DNA of 42,730 bases from Caldibacillus thermoamylovorans. GTDB taxonomy: Bacteria > Bacillota > Bacilli > Bacillales > Caldibacillaceae. Shown here one piece after another: positions 25,925 through 35,180 of the stretch. The first letter of the stretch is position 1. Each line of letters begins with the position of its first letter. Location of the stretch: the NCBI RefSeq assembly GCF_000751775.1, contig NZ_CCRF01000105.1, forward strand, positions 1-42,730, written 5' to 3'. Below the pieces are notes generated by a model. The model made no database searches, was not told where the DNA came from, and saw only the letters and a program-made list of their open reading frames with translations. The position numbers and the translations under genes are program-made.

Positions 25925-26962
25925 TTAAACGAGAGTTCGGTTTTTTAAATCAAAAATAATGTCATCCGCCACTTTTAACACCTTATCTGCATTCGGAATA
26001 TATAGTTCTTCCAGGTTTTTGGCAAATGGAACAGGTGTATTTGGTGCACAAACGCATTTAACCGGTGCATCCAAATAATCAAAAGCTTTATCAGAAACGA
26101 CACTTGCAATATCAGTAGCGGTATTATTATGTGGATTAGACTCATCAATTACGATTAAGCGATTTGTCTTTTTAACAGAATGAATAACCGTCTCTTGGTC
26201 CCACGGAGCTACTGTCAAAAGATCGATTACTTCAACAGAAACTCCCTCCTCTGCTAGTCGATCGGCAACTTCTTCGGCAACATACAACATTTTTCCAATG
26301 GATACAATTGTTAAATCTGTACCTTCCCGTTTTACTTTTGCTTTTCCAATTTCAACTGTATAATACCCTTCAGGAACTTCCCCCTTTAGACCATAAAGCG
26401 TCTTGTCTTCTGAGAATACAACAATGTTATCATCTTCTATTGCGGACAGAAGAAGTCCTTTTGCATCATATGGATTAGAAGGAACAACAACTTTAATTCC
26501 CGGAATCGAGCCAAGAATCCCGTAATATGATCCGGAATGCTGTGCTGCCGCAGATGCACCTGCCCCATGATTTGTACGTATCGTCATCGGTATTGTTGCT
26601 TTTCCCCCAAACATGTAACGCATTTTCGAGCCTTGTGCAAGGATGGTGTCAAAACAAAATCCAATAAAATCATTGAACATTAATTCCGGAACTGGTCTTA
26701 ATCCGGTGGCCGCTGCTCCAACAGCTGCCCCCATGTATCCCATTTCAGAAATTGGCGTATCAATTACTCGTTCTGTTCCGTATTTTTCAACCAAACCTTT
26801 TGTTAAACCAAATACACCTCCCCAGGCACCTTTCCCGTTTAAATGCTCAACGGTTGCACCACCAGCTATATCTTCACCAAGAAGGATTACTTTCTCATCT
26901 CGTTCCATTGCAATATCCAATGCTTCATTAATTGCTTTCATCATCGTTATTTTTCTTGTCAT
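25925..26962 (-). CDS. acoB: E1 component beta subunit, acetoin dehydrogenase type
   Basis: The beta subunit of a thiamine-diphosphate-dependent E1 of the alpha2beta2 type. Its 345 residues begin MTRKITMMKAINEALDIAMERDEKVILLGEDI and include the conserved GGVFGLTKGLVEKYG, the DTPISEMGYMGAAVGAA stretch with the glutamate that activates ThDP, and a transketolase C-terminal domain. The gap to acoA is 25 bases. The operon with acoA, acoC, acoL and the AcoR-type activator points to acetoin cleavage rather than pyruvate dehydrogenase. Confidence 0.85.
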   Translation of the reverse strand: MTRKITMMKAINEALDIAMERDEKVILLGEDIAGGATVEHLNGKGAWGGVFGLTKGLVEKYGTERVIDTPISEMGYMGAAVGAAATGLRPVPELMFNDFIGFCFDTILAQGSKMRYMFGGKATIPMTIRTNHGAGASAAAQHSGSYYGILGSIPGIKVVVPSNPYDAKGLLLSAIEDDNIVVFSEDKTLYGLKGEVPEGYYTVEIGKAKVKREGTDLTIVSIGKMLYVAEEVADRLAEEGVSVEVIDLLTVAPWDQETVIHSVKKTNRLIVIDESNPHNNTATDIASVVSDKAFDYLDAPVKCVCAPNTPVPFAKNLEELYIPNADKVLKVADDIIFDLKNRTLV

Positions 26963-26987
26963 TTTCCAACACTTCCTTTCTCATTTA

Positions 26988-27944
26988 TTATGCATATACA
27001 TCTTCATATAAAGCTTCCGGTCTTGGTAGCGGACTTTCTTTGGCAAATTGAATAGCTGCTTGAATTCTTTCCACTGATGCTTTTTCAATTTCATCTGCTT
27101 CATTTTCTGTCATGAGGTTAAGTTCAATGGCTTGTTTACGGAAAATCGTAATACAATCTTTATCTGCCAACTCTTTTTCCGTTCCATCCTTTGCTTTATA
27201 CTTTTGCTCGTCTCCTTCAAAGTGGCCATAATTACGATAGGTAACACATTCAATTAAAGTAGGTCCTTCACCATTTCTTGCTCGCTCGATTGCATTTCCC
27301 GCCTCCTCATACACTTCCAACACATTTTTTCCGTCTACCCGTACACCCGGCATATTATAGGCAACGCTTCGTTCAGCTATTGTTTTCGAAGCCGAAGCAT
27401 ACGCTTGTGGGGTCGCCTCACCGAACATATTATTTTCACAGACAAAAATGACCGGCAACTTCCAAATTGAAGCGAGATTTAATCCTTCGTGGAATGTCCC
27501 CTCATTAGCCGCACCATCCCCGAAGAAACAAACAACAACATTATCTGTTTTCAAATATTTATTACGAAGCCCTGCGCCTACAGCCAATGGAAATCCACCA
27601 CCTACCATGCCGTTTGCACCAAGCATCCCTTTGTCGATATCAGCAATATGCATCGAGCCGCCTTTTCCTTTACAAAGCCCGGTTTCTTTGCCAAATATTT
27701 CGGCCATCATTCCATTTAAATCACAACCTTTGGCAATACAATGTCCATGACCTCTATGTGTACTTGTAATGTAATCGTTATCATTTAGGTGTGCGCAAAC
27801 ACCAGTTGCAACTGCTTCCTCTCCAGCATATAGGTGAACAAAACCCGGAATTTCCCCGGAAGAAAAAATCTCATGCACTTTGTCTTCAAATAAGCGAATA
27901 TCGTTCATCTTTTCATAAATCCATAAAGCATCCTTCTTTTCCAT
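26988..27944 (-). CDS. acoA: E1 component alpha subunit, acetoin dehydrogenase type
   Basis: The ThDP-binding alpha subunit, 318 residues. The ThDP/Mg motif runs from GDGAANEGTFHEGLNLA to CENN (about residues 142-172), and phosphate-binding residues lie in THRGHGH. The N-terminus MEKKDALWIYEKMNDIRLFE and GGSMHIADIDKGMLGANG are typical of AcoA. Together with AcoB it oxidatively cleaves acetoin to acetaldehyde and an acetyl group that is transferred to the E2 lipoyl arm. AGGAGG precedes the ATG at 27944, and acoL ends 18 bases upstream. Confidence 0.87.
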   Translation of the reverse strand: MEKKDALWIYEKMNDIRLFEDKVHEIFSSGEIPGFVHLYAGEEAVATGVCAHLNDNDYITSTHRGHGHCIAKGCDLNGMMAEIFGKETGLCKGKGGSMHIADIDKGMLGANGMVGGGFPLAVGAGLRNKYLKTDNVVVCFFGDGAANEGTFHEGLNLASIWKLPVIFVCENNMFGEATPQAYASASKTIAERSVAYNMPGVRVDGKNVLEVYEEAGNAIERARNGEGPTLIECVTYRNYGHFEGDEQKYKAKDGTEKELADKDCITIFRKQAIELNLMTENEADEIEKASVERIQAAIQFAKESPLPRPEALYEDVYA

Positions 27945-27962
27945 AGCATTTCCTCCTCAACC

Positions 27963-29315
27963 TTATTCGTGTATAGCTTTAAATAAAATACTTTCGGCCG
28001 TTTCCCCGATAACTTCAGATAAATTTGGATGTCCATATACGAGTGTAGCCAGTTCTTCAATTCGACCTTCTGAATGTTTTACGGCTAATATTTGGTTAAT
28101 TAATTCTGTAGCATTTGCCCCAACCACAACGGCTCCTAATATTTCGTGATATTTTTTCTCGGTAATGATTTTCACAAACCCTTCCGTTTCACCCATTGCG
28201 ATTGCCCTCCCATTCCCTTGAAAGGACATTTTCTTTGTGACAACCTCATAACCCTTTAATTTCGCCTGCTCTTCACTTAGGCCAAAGGAGGCGATTTCCG
28301 GGTGGGTGTATACACATCTAGGAATTTCATCCGGATTATATGGTAAATGATTTTCATTAAGGATAGCCGAAACAGCTGTTAATCCTTCTTTGCTGGCTGC
28401 ATGTGCTAGTTGAAAACCTCCAATCAGATCTCCAATGGCGTACACATGATTTCTACTTGTTAAAAATTTCCCATTTACTTTAATAAATTTTTTCTTCTCA
28501 TCCAGCTCTAAATTTAAGGCGCTTACAATTTCAATATTAGGTTTTCTTCCAGTTGCTACAAGTAATTCTGTATAAGGGATCTTTTGATTTTGTAAAATTA
28601 CTTCATTATTTGTTACTTCTTGAATTGTTACTTTCGTATAGTATTGAATTCCTAGTTGATCCATTTTTCTTTTTATTACATTACGAGCTTCATTGTCTTC
28701 TGTTAATAGAATGTCATCCGCTACTTCCACAACAGTTACTTTTGTTCCTAATGGCGCCATGGCAAAGGCTAATTCAATTCCAATTACACCTCCGCCAATA
28801 ATAACAAGTTCTGTCGGCTGTTTTTTTAAATCAAAGAAATTATCTGTCGTGTAATAGGCCACTTTGTCTAAACCTTTAATCGGTGGAACAAATGGTCGAC
28901 TACCAGTAGCAAGGATAATATCTTTACTCTTAAACTCTTGATTATTTACGACAACAACCAAGTTGTCTTTTACAACCGCTTCCCCCTGAATCAAGGTAAT
29001 GTTATTTTTTTTCAATAAATATTGAATGCCATTTACTAATGTTCCAACTACTTGATCTTTTCGTTCTACTAATCTCGCATAGTCAATATGCTTTACTTCA
29101 GAGAGAATTCCAAACTGATTGGCTGTTTTTATTTTTTCCATCCATTCACTATGTTGTAAAAAGGTTTTGGACGGGATACAGCCAACATTTAAACAAGTGC
29201 CACCTAATGATGCTTTTTCAATTAAGGCCACTTGCTTTCCTTTTTGTGCTGCCCGAATAGCTGCCACATATCCACCAGGACCAGCTCCGATGACAATTAG
29301 ATCAAATTGTTCCAT
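27963..29315 (-). CDS. acoL: Dihydrolipoyl dehydrogenase (E3)
   Basis: The flavoprotein that reoxidises the dihydrolipoyl arm of E2 with NAD+. The 450 residues show FAD-binding GAGPGGYVAAIRAAQ, the redox disulfide GGTCLNVGCIPSK, NAD-binding GGGVIGIELA and the C-terminal dimer interface with GHPNLSEVIGE (active-site His). The start used is the ATG at 29313-29315 (MEQFDLIVIG), nine bases after GGAGG; the frame extends seven codons more without a signal. It is the first gene behind the sigma-54 promoter, an order different from the acoABCL of B. subtilis. Confidence 0.9.
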   Translation of the reverse strand: MEQFDLIVIGAGPGGYVAAIRAAQKGKQVALIEKASLGGTCLNVGCIPSKTFLQHSEWMEKIKTANQFGILSEVKHIDYARLVERKDQVVGTLVNGIQYLLKKNNITLIQGEAVVKDNLVVVVNNQEFKSKDIILATGSRPFVPPIKGLDKVAYYTTDNFFDLKKQPTELVIIGGGVIGIELAFAMAPLGTKVTVVEVADDILLTEDNEARNVIKRKMDQLGIQYYTKVTIQEVTNNEVILQNQKIPYTELLVATGRKPNIEIVSALNLELDEKKKFIKVNGKFLTSRNHVYAIGDLIGGFQLAHAASKEGLTAVSAILNENHLPYNPDEIPRCVYTHPEIASFGLSEEQAKLKGYEVVTKKMSFQGNGRAIAMGETEGFVKIITEKKYHEILGAVVVGANATELINQILAVKHSEGRIEELATLVYGHPNLSEVIGETAESILFKAIHE

Positions 29316-29410
29316 GATCCCTACCCTCCTATCCAATTAAGATGGTCGTTTCTTTTTTTAAGGGAAAACATCAAATTTTTCCTTTTATTGATGTTTTCAC
29401 TGTTTAATAT

Positions 29411-29426
29411 TGCAAAAAGCGTGCCA
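29411..29426 (-). promoter_or_regulatory. Sigma-54 (-24/-12) promoter of the aco operon
   Basis: On the minus strand TGGCAC, five bases, TTGCA: a perfect match to the -24/-12 consensus TGGCAC-N5-TTGCW. It lies 96-111 bases before the acoL start and downstream of acoR, as expected for AcoR-activated transcription by SigL. Confidence 0.92.
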
Positions 29427-29472
29427 AAATGAAAAACTACGGATAGAGACGGTTTTATGTATAATAAGAAAA

Positions 29473-29491
29473 GCGCTAGTCGCTGGCGCTC
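29473..29491. promoter_or_regulatory. Possible AcoR upstream activating site (imperfect dyad)
   Basis: AGCGCTAG, TCG, CTGGCGCT: two 8-base arms with one mismatch, about 50 bases upstream of the -24 element. A dyad at such a distance is what sigma-54 activators bind, but this GC-rich sequence also resembles dispersed intergenic repeats of Bacillaceae, so the role is uncertain. Confidence 0.35.
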
Positions 29492-29563
29492 GGAGCCGGA
29501 CATTAAAACTAATCCAAAGTTACTTCCTTGTATTTTTATACTTTCTTATTCTCAAAAAAAATA

Positions 29564-29597
29564 AAAATGCGACAATCGTATCAAATCGTCGCATTTT
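29564..29597 (-). terminator. acoR terminator
   Basis: AAAATGCGAC and GTCGCATTTT pair over 10 bp around a 14-base loop, nine bases from the acoR stop, with A/T runs on both sides (bidirectional appearance). Confidence 0.75.
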
Positions 29598-29605
29598 TTC
29601 TCATT

Positions 29606-31402
29606 TTAATCCAACTTGTATTTTTTTATTTTACGATAAAGGGTACTTTTCGATATCGAGAGTTGTTTTGCCGCCATCGGAATATTTCCGTTATTATTTA
29701 CTAAAGCATTATAAATGTTTTCTTTTTCTATTTGTTCCTTAAAACTTAATGTATCACTTGTCTCTTGAAACTCGATTAACCCCCCTTTCTGAATCAACTG
29801 AATCAACTGCTCCTTCGTTGGGATGCGATCTCTGTAATAAATAAGACATCTTTCCAAGAAATTATTCAGTTCGCGAACATTGCCCTTCCACGGATACTGT
29901 TCCGCAACTTCAACCAACATTTCTTCCCAAAACGGATACCAAGAATTAGCGCTTTCAAAATACTTGATAAGCTCTCGTATATCTTCCTTTCTATCTCTTA
30001 ACGGTGGAATCTGAAGGGGACATACATATATTCGATAAAAGAGATCTGTTCGAAATTTCTTTGCCTTAACAAGTGCCTTTAAATCCTGATTACTCGCTGT
30101 AATGAGTCTAAAATTTACATTAATTTCTTTAGTCCCACCAATTCGAGTTAACTTTTTTTCCTGAAGAACACGTAATAAGTCTGATTGCATTGATACAGGC
30201 ATATCTTCAATTTCATCTAAAAATAATGTACCATTATTCGCTTGCTCGATTTTTCCTATATATCCATTTGGGTTTGCTCCTGTAAAAGCACCCTTTTCAT
30301 AACCAAATAATTCACTTTCCATCAAGTTTTCCGGTATCGAGCCACAATTGACAGAAACTAGTTTTCCCTCTGCAAAAGGACTGTTTTCATGGATTGTTTT
30401 GGCTAACACTTCTTTTCCGCTCCCTGTTTCACCGTATAAATGAATGGGAGCTGAAGTTGGTGCAACAATTTGTACTTCTTCCAATAATTGATGAAAAGTT
30501 TTGCTTCGACCTGAAACATAATGAAACTTAAAAGGATGATTAAATATTCTATGTTTAACGTAAACAAAATAGCCGATACAAGTATCTTCTTTTCGAATAG
30601 GATCACGTTTTACAATCTCCCATTTTTCATTTGGAAGAGCACTTAGCTTTTTTCCAATATAGGCTTCAGGTTCATCTACTAGTTCAGGGGATATGTGTAA
30701 AATGGTCATGGAGGAGTTGCAAAGTATTCCTGGTTGTTTTTTACTAGAAAAATATTGTAACATATACTTCTGTTCTTCAAATACTTTCCTTTGCAATGCT
30801 TCTGAAATAAATTCCGCAATCAATTGAACGGTAAATAAAAAATCCTCTTTCTTCGGATAATGTGCAGGCATTGATAAATCGACTACCCCTACAACTTCTC
30901 GATTTTCTCCAAAAACGGGAGATGCGACACAGCTCCAGTTGTGCGAGGCTCTGGCAAAATGTTCGTATCCGTGAATAAAATTTGCCTCTTTTGTTCGTAA
31001 AGCGATTCCAATTGAATTCGTTCCAACCATCGATTCTGTCCATTGATATCCTTGTGAAAACCGGATTTCACGTGCATGTTCTTTCAAATGCTCATTGCCT
31101 GACTGCCATAAAATATAGCCGTCAGCATCTGTCAACACAAGAATAAAATCAATATTTTTCAAAAGAAATTGGAATCGATTTAAACTTTTCTTTGCTAAAG
31201 AAACCATCGTCTCATGATCTCTTAATCTTTTTTGAAAATCGCTCGTCGTAAGAAATCGTTTGCCAATTCCATCTTTAGGATTGACTTTGAATTTTTTACT
31301 AAGTTGCCAAGAATCGATAATTGTTTTATCAATTATAAATGAATCAAGTGAATTTTCAAGGACATATTTCTCCCAAATTTGCTGCATTTCCATACAACTC
31401 AT
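29606..31402 (-). CDS. acoR: Sigma-54-dependent transcriptional activator AcoR
   Basis: A 598-residue enhancer-binding protein. It has an N-terminal GAF-type sensory region (about 60-205), a central AAA+ domain with Walker A GETGSGKE (324-331), the sigma-54-contacting GAFTGA loop (371-376) and Walker B GTLFLDEIE (391-399), and a C-terminal Fis-type helix-turn-helix (about 570-595: NGNIPMAAKQLSISKSTLYRKI). It probably senses acetoin or a related metabolite and activates the -24/-12 promoter just downstream of its own gene. The intact GAFTGA loop means true sigma-54 dependence. The start at 31402 has GGGGGGAGG upstream; an ATG three codons later is possible. A TATAAT at 31429-31434 may be its -10 box. 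Confidence 0.9.
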   Translation of the reverse strand: MSCMEMQQIWEKYVLENSLDSFIIDKTIIDSWQLSKKFKVNPKDGIGKRFLTTSDFQKRLRDHETMVSLAKKSLNRFQFLLKNIDFILVLTDADGYILWQSGNEHLKEHAREIRFSQGYQWTESMVGTNSIGIALRTKEANFIHGYEHFARASHNWSCVASPVFGENREVVGVVDLSMPAHYPKKEDFLFTVQLIAEFISEALQRKVFEEQKYMLQYFSSKKQPGILCNSSMTILHISPELVDEPEAYIGKKLSALPNEKWEIVKRDPIRKEDTCIGYFVYVKHRIFNHPFKFHYVSGRSKTFHQLLEEVQIVAPTSAPIHLYGETGSGKEVLAKTIHENSPFAEGKLVSVNCGSIPENLMESELFGYEKGAFTGANPNGYIGKIEQANNGTLFLDEIEDMPVSMQSDLLRVLQEKKLTRIGGTKEINVNFRLITASNQDLKALVKAKKFRTDLFYRIYVCPLQIPPLRDRKEDIRELIKYFESANSWYPFWEEMLVEVAEQYPWKGNVRELNNFLERCLIYYRDRIPTKEQLIQLIQKGGLIEFQETSDTLSFKEQIEKENIYNALVNNNGNIPMAAKQLSISKSTLYRKIKKYKLD

Positions 31403-31625
31403 ATACCTCCCCCCTAATTCCTAACTATATTATACACTAGAAAAATCCCTGAATTAAACCAAACGGTATTTGGGGATGTAATAAGTTTTCCTTGGTGTAT
31501 TAACACACCAGTGTAATTAAAAATCCCAGTTTGAATATTCTCTCCAAACTTGCTTTTATTCTGCTTTTTCTGTCTTGGTCGACGGATGCGGGTAGTGAAC
31601 TGGGCAAAAAAAAGGGCCGGGGCTC

Positions 31626-31825
31626 GATGTCATTTTTCATTGTTTCGCAACTCCATTTGTCCTCGAGAGCCGGTCTTTTTTCAAGTCAATCGATACTTTT
31701 TTTGGCATTGAGAGTGGGTGTCGTGGTCTTTTCTCCATTCTTCAATGCATTATTTAACTCCGAGAGATGGTCTCGTTGCTTTTTTTCATTTTTTCACTGC
31801 TTCATTTGGCTTCGAGACCGTTCTC
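31626..31825. repeat. Imperfect ~51-bp tandem repeat array, four units
   Basis: Read on the minus strand, units start near 31825, 31774, 31722 and 31670. Each begins with a CTCTCG-like motif, then a purine-rich CAAATG...GCA-TGAA-AATG stretch and an A-rich run ending in AGNNNC. Unit lengths are 51, 52, 52 and about 45. The array fills the space between the ychF stop and the acoR upstream region. The repeat keeps a plus-strand frame open with a 17-residue period, but there is no ribosome binding site, so I do not call a gene. Confidence 0.6.
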
Positions 31826-31836
31826 AACCTGCCATT

Positions 31837-32937
31837 TTATACATTGAACCGAAAATGCATAATGTCTCCGTCTTGGACAATATAATCTTTTCCCTCTAAG
31901 CGAACCTTGCCGGCTTCTTTTGCCTTATTAAATGATCCGTTTGCGACTAAATCATCGTAGGATACCGTTTCCGCCCGAATAAAGCCTCTTTCAAAATCAC
32001 TATGAATGATTCCGGCACATTGAGGCGCCTTCATTCCTTTTTTAAATGTCCAGGCTCGAACCTCTTGAACCCCGGCAGTAAAAAATGTCGCTAATCCTAA
32101 AAGATGGTAAGCTTTTCGAATCATTTGATCCAATCCGGACTCTTGAATACCTAATTCTTGAAGAAATGCTGCTTTTTCTTCCGGTTCTAATTCGGCAATT
32201 TCTTCTTCAATTCTTGCACAAATAACAACAACTTCCGCATGGTCTTTCTCGGCAAAGTCCTGTACTACTTGGAAATATTTATTTTTATTTGCATTTGCAA
32301 CATCATCTTCCCCGATATTTGCAACATATAAAACAGGTTTCATCGTTAGAAGTTGAAAACCTTTCACTATTTTTTGTTGTTCTTCATTGAATTCAATCGT
32401 TCTTGCGGGAAGTTCATTTTCAAACGTTTCCTTTAACATGGTTAAAATTTCATATTCGGCTTGAGCCTCTTTATTTTTTTGCTTTGCCAATTTCTCAACA
32501 CGGGCAATCCTTTTCTCCACTGTTTCCATATCAGCAAGAATTAATTCGAGATTGATGGTTTGAATATCATCAAGCGGATCGACCCGGCCTGACACATGGG
32601 TAATGTTTTCATCATCAAAACAACGAACAACATGACAAATGGCATCCACTTGGCGAATATTAGCCAAAAATTTATTCCCTAATCCTTCACCTTTACTTGC
32701 TCCTTTGACAATACCGGCAATATCGGTGAACTCGAACGTCGTTGGTATCGTTTTTTTCGGTTGATACATTTCTGTCAACTTATCTAAACGGGCATCCGGA
32801 ACTTCAACGACCCCTACATTCGGATCGATTGTTGCAAATGGATAGTTTGCTGCCTCTGCACCCGCTTGGGTAATTGCATTAAAAAGTGTCGATTTCCCAA
32901 CATTCGGTAAACCGACAATACCTGCTGTTAAAGCCAT
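31837..32937 (-). CDS. ychF: Redox-regulated ATPase YchF (OLA1/Obg family)
   Basis: The 366-residue YchF is a ribosome-associated P-loop NTPase that prefers ATP and has been linked to stress responses. G1 [12 protein letters not shown] (about 8-19), the switch region [27 protein letters not shown], a coiled-coil insertion (about 140-200) and a C-terminal TGS domain ([20 protein letters not shown]...[14 protein letters not shown]) are present. AGGAG precedes the ATG at 32937. In B. subtilis (yyaF) it is followed shortly by rpsF; here the aco operon and repeat array lie between. Confidence 0.96.
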   Translation of the reverse strand: MALTAGIVGLPNVGKSTLFNAITQAGAEAANYPFATIDPNVGVVEVPDARLDKLTEMYQPKKTIPTTFEFTDIAGIVKGASKGEGLGNKFLANIRQVDAICHVVRCFDDENITHVSGRVDPLDDIQTINLELILADMETVEKRIARVEKLAKQKNKEAQAEYEILTMLKETFENELPARTIEFNEEQQKIVKGFQLLTMKPVLYVANIGEDDVANANKNKYFQVVQDFAEKDHAEVVVICARIEEEIAELEPEEKAAFLQELGIQESGLDQMIRKAYHLLGLATFFTAGVQEVRAWTFKKGMKAPQCAGIIHSDFERGFIRAETVSYDDLVANGSFNKAKEAGKVRLEGKDYIVQDGDIMHFRFNV

Positions 32938-33121
32938 TTATTTCACTCCTAATATATGATTTCATCTGATCAAAACTTAATGGTTAGAAAAATCAAGTAT
33001 CGAACAGAACAAATTATAATGAATACTGGATTTCATGTAAAACCTTTTTGGGTGACAATCAAAAATTACCTTTTCATAATGACAAGAATTGCCGTGGTAA
33101 TTAACATTTACATCATGAAAA

Positions 33122-33316
33122 TTAATCAGCATGATCAATGACTTTTTTCATTTTCCTTACAAATTCTTTTCTTGGTAAAAGGACACTGTGAGAGCAGCCT
33201 AGACATTTAATCCGAATATCCATGCCTAACCGAATGATTTTCCAACGGTTTGTACCACAAGGATGTTGTTTTTTCATTTCAACAATATCATTCAACTGAA
33301 ATGTCTTCTCTTCCAT
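33122..33316 (-). CDS. DUF951 family small zinc-ribbon-like protein
   Basis: A 64-residue protein: MEEKTFQLNDIVEMKKQHPCG followed by RIKCLGCSHSVLLPRKEF. The DIVxxKKxHPCG and KCxGC motifs are diagnostic of DUF951, a conserved Firmicutes family with C and CxxC positions suitable for metal binding. The function is unknown. It commonly sits beside ychF and parB. The ATG at 33314-33316 has GGAGGAG upstream; the frame extends another 17 codons without signal. It is probably cotranscribed with ychF. Confidence 0.88.
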   Translation of the reverse strand: MEEKTFQLNDIVEMKKQHPCGTNRWKIIRLGMDIRIKCLGCSHSVLLPRKEFVRKMKKVIDHAD

Positions 33317-33530
33317 TTTCAAACTCCTCCACATTTTATTACTCTTTCCCCAAGAAAGGATATTCAATCATAAAAACACGCTACATCATATTTAAATAAT
33401 TATAGCATAATCCTCTCTACAATAAGTAATTTAAACAAATTAATTTCCCAATTTTGTTCCTCCATGTATAAAAAACTTTAAATCTAACTAAACTTATAAT
33501 ACAAATGATTACCGGTAAAGGTGGGAAAAT

Positions 33531-34148
33531 ATGTTTAGAACCGGGTTTATAAAAGGGAAAAATGATTTGAAAATAGATTGGCAGGATCGTTTCGCAGCCG
33601 GCAAACTCGCTAATGCATTACTATCATTTTTACCAAATGATTTTTCAGTTCCAATTGTTTTTATTTGTATAGGTACGGACCGATCAACCGGAGATTCACT
33701 GGGACCACTGGTCGGCAGTCTTGTTACGGAAAGAAATTTACCAGGAAATTTTTATGTTTTTGGAACTTTGGATGAACCTATTCATGCCATTAATTTGACC
33801 GAAAAACTGGATATGATTGAGAGTCGTTTTAACAATCCTTTTATTATCGGTATCGATGCCTGTTTAGGCCATAGTAAAAATGTGGGAACCATTCATATTA
33901 AAAACGGTTCATTAAAACCGGGTGCGGGTGTTAATAAAACATTGCCGGCTGTTGGTGATATTCATATGACCGGAATTGTAAATATCAGTGGATTCATGGA
34001 GTATTTTGTATTACAAAACACTAGATTACATCTTGTTATGAATTTAGCAAAAACGATGGCAGAAGGAATTTATAAAGCCGGTTTACTTTACCATTTTGAA
34101 CAAATGTCTAAAGCACAAACACTATCTTTGAACAAAGATACTGTTTAA
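33531..34148 (+). CDS. yyaC: YyaC family putative spore protease-like protein
   Basis: A 205-residue protein of the YyaC family, which shares the fold of the germination protease Gpr and hydrogenase-maturation peptidases. Characteristic segments are FICIGTDRSTGDSLGPLVGS, GTLDEPIHAINL, IGIDACLG and KPGAGVNKTLPAVGDIHMTG. B. subtilis yyaC is expressed in the forespore under SigF; its biochemical role is unclear. It is one of the few plus-strand genes here. AAAGGTGGG stands five bases before the ATG at 33531. I looked for a SigF-type promoter in the preceding 100 bases and found only a poor match. Confidence 0.9.
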   Translation: MFRTGFIKGKNDLKIDWQDRFAAGKLANALLSFLPNDFSVPIVFICIGTDRSTGDSLGPLVGSLVTERNLPGNFYVFGTLDEPIHAINLTEKLDMIESRFNNPFIIGIDACLGHSKNVGTIHIKNGSLKPGAGVNKTLPAVGDIHMTGIVNISGFMEYFVLQNTRLHLVMNLAKTMAEGIYKAGLLYHFEQMSKAQTLSLNKDTV

Positions 34149-34216
34149 ATGTGCGAATGGAGAAGTTCCGGCATTTAGTAAGAAGGGGAGCTTAGGTGGG
34201 AGAATGAAATTATCCA

Positions 34217-34259
34217 TCTACCTATCAGTGGGGATACCGATTCCCCACTGACTAATATT
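34217..34259. repeat. Structured intergenic repeat, copy B
   Basis: Aligns with 14189-14237. It contains a near-perfect stem CAGTGGGGA/TCCCCACTG around ATACCGAT, so it can end transcription of yyaC (plus) and the DUF554 gene (minus), which converge here. The preceding GGTGGGAG is the complement of CTCCCACC beside copy A. Confidence 0.5.
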
Positions 34260-34959
34260 TAAAAAAGCCTACAATTGATACCAATATAGCAATCACGATC
34301 AAACCGGGTAACAGATTTGCTACTTTAATTTTCGTTATTTCTAAAATATTTAACCCTATGGCTAGAATCATAATTCCCCCTGTTGCAGTCAGCTCCAAAA
34401 TGAAAATATCCATTACCTGTTCGGGAATCAACCGATTAATTTGGTTTGCGAATAAAGCGATGAAACCTTGATAAAGAAAGACCGGTATACTGGAAAAAAC
34501 GACACCTAAACCAAGCGTACTTGTCAACATAATTGCTGTAAAACCATCAATAACCGCCTTTGTATAAAGCACTTGATGATCACCACGAATACCGCTGTCC
34601 AACGCACCAACAACCGCCATTGCTCCGATCACAAAAATGAGTGTGGCCGTTACAAAACCTTGGGCGATATTTCCTTTTGATTTCCCTCCAACTTTCTTTT
34701 CAATCCAGATTCCAAACTGATTTAATTTTTCCTCTAAACATAACCATTCCCCAATAATAGCGCCTAAAACAATACTAATGATAACATATAGAAAATTACT
34801 GCTTTTAATTCCCATTTGAATTCCTAAAACGGAAACAGTTAAACCGATCCCTTTCATAATCGTATTTTTCATCGATTCAGGGATATTTGCTAATAACCGC
34901 CCGATCAGTGAACCAATTATTATAAATAGTACATTGACAATTGATCCCCATAATGCCAT
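34252..34959 (-). CDS. DUF554 family membrane protein
   Basis: A 235-residue protein with about seven hydrophobic segments. It begins MALWGSIVNVLFIIIGSLIG and carries GALDSGIRGDHQVLYTKAVIDGFTAIM, the DUF554 signature. The function is unknown; it is a putative transporter. ATG at 34957-34959 with GGGTGA upstream; a GTG four codons earlier overlaps that signal. It stands between yyaC (convergent) and parB (same strand). Confidence 0.88.
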   Translation of the reverse strand: MALWGSIVNVLFIIIGSLIGRLLANIPESMKNTIMKGIGLTVSVLGIQMGIKSSNFLYVIISIVLGAIIGEWLCLEEKLNQFGIWIEKKVGGKSKGNIAQGFVTATLIFVIGAMAVVGALDSGIRGDHQVLYTKAVIDGFTAIMLTSTLGLGVVFSSIPVFLYQGFIALFANQINRLIPEQVMDIFILELTATGGIMILAIGLNILEITKIKVANLLPGLIVIAILVSIVGFFKY

Positions 34960-35150
34960 AATTTCACCCACAAATTTTTTAAAAGAATAAATGTATCTTT
35001 TATACTATCATATCTTTTCGTATCTCTACCATCTGTAAAAATAAAATAGTTTTTCCGCTCCATAATAGAATAAAAAAATTCTCAAATGAAGAAACGTATG
35101 AATTACCGAAGTTGACAGGGTATTTCTCGGCATCCTTCCGTTCCTAATGT

Positions 35151-35180
35151 AAAAAAATAAGTCACTATACATGACTTATT
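35151..35180 (-). terminator. Terminator of parAB
   Basis: AATAAGTCA and TGACTTATT pair (9 bp, 6-base loop) directly after the parB stop, followed on the minus strand by TTTTTTT. Confidence 0.85.

Noticed and set aside
31531-31899. A 122-codon plus-strand frame with a 17-residue period across the tandem repeats
   Set aside because: It has no ribosome binding site, overlaps the end of ychF on the other strand and owes its openness and periodicity to the DNA repeat. Treated as a repeat array, not a gene.
33420-33530. A SigF-type promoter for yyaC
   Set aside because: A GTATA is present, but the spaced -10 element lacks the GG required by the consensus, so it is not reported as a feature.
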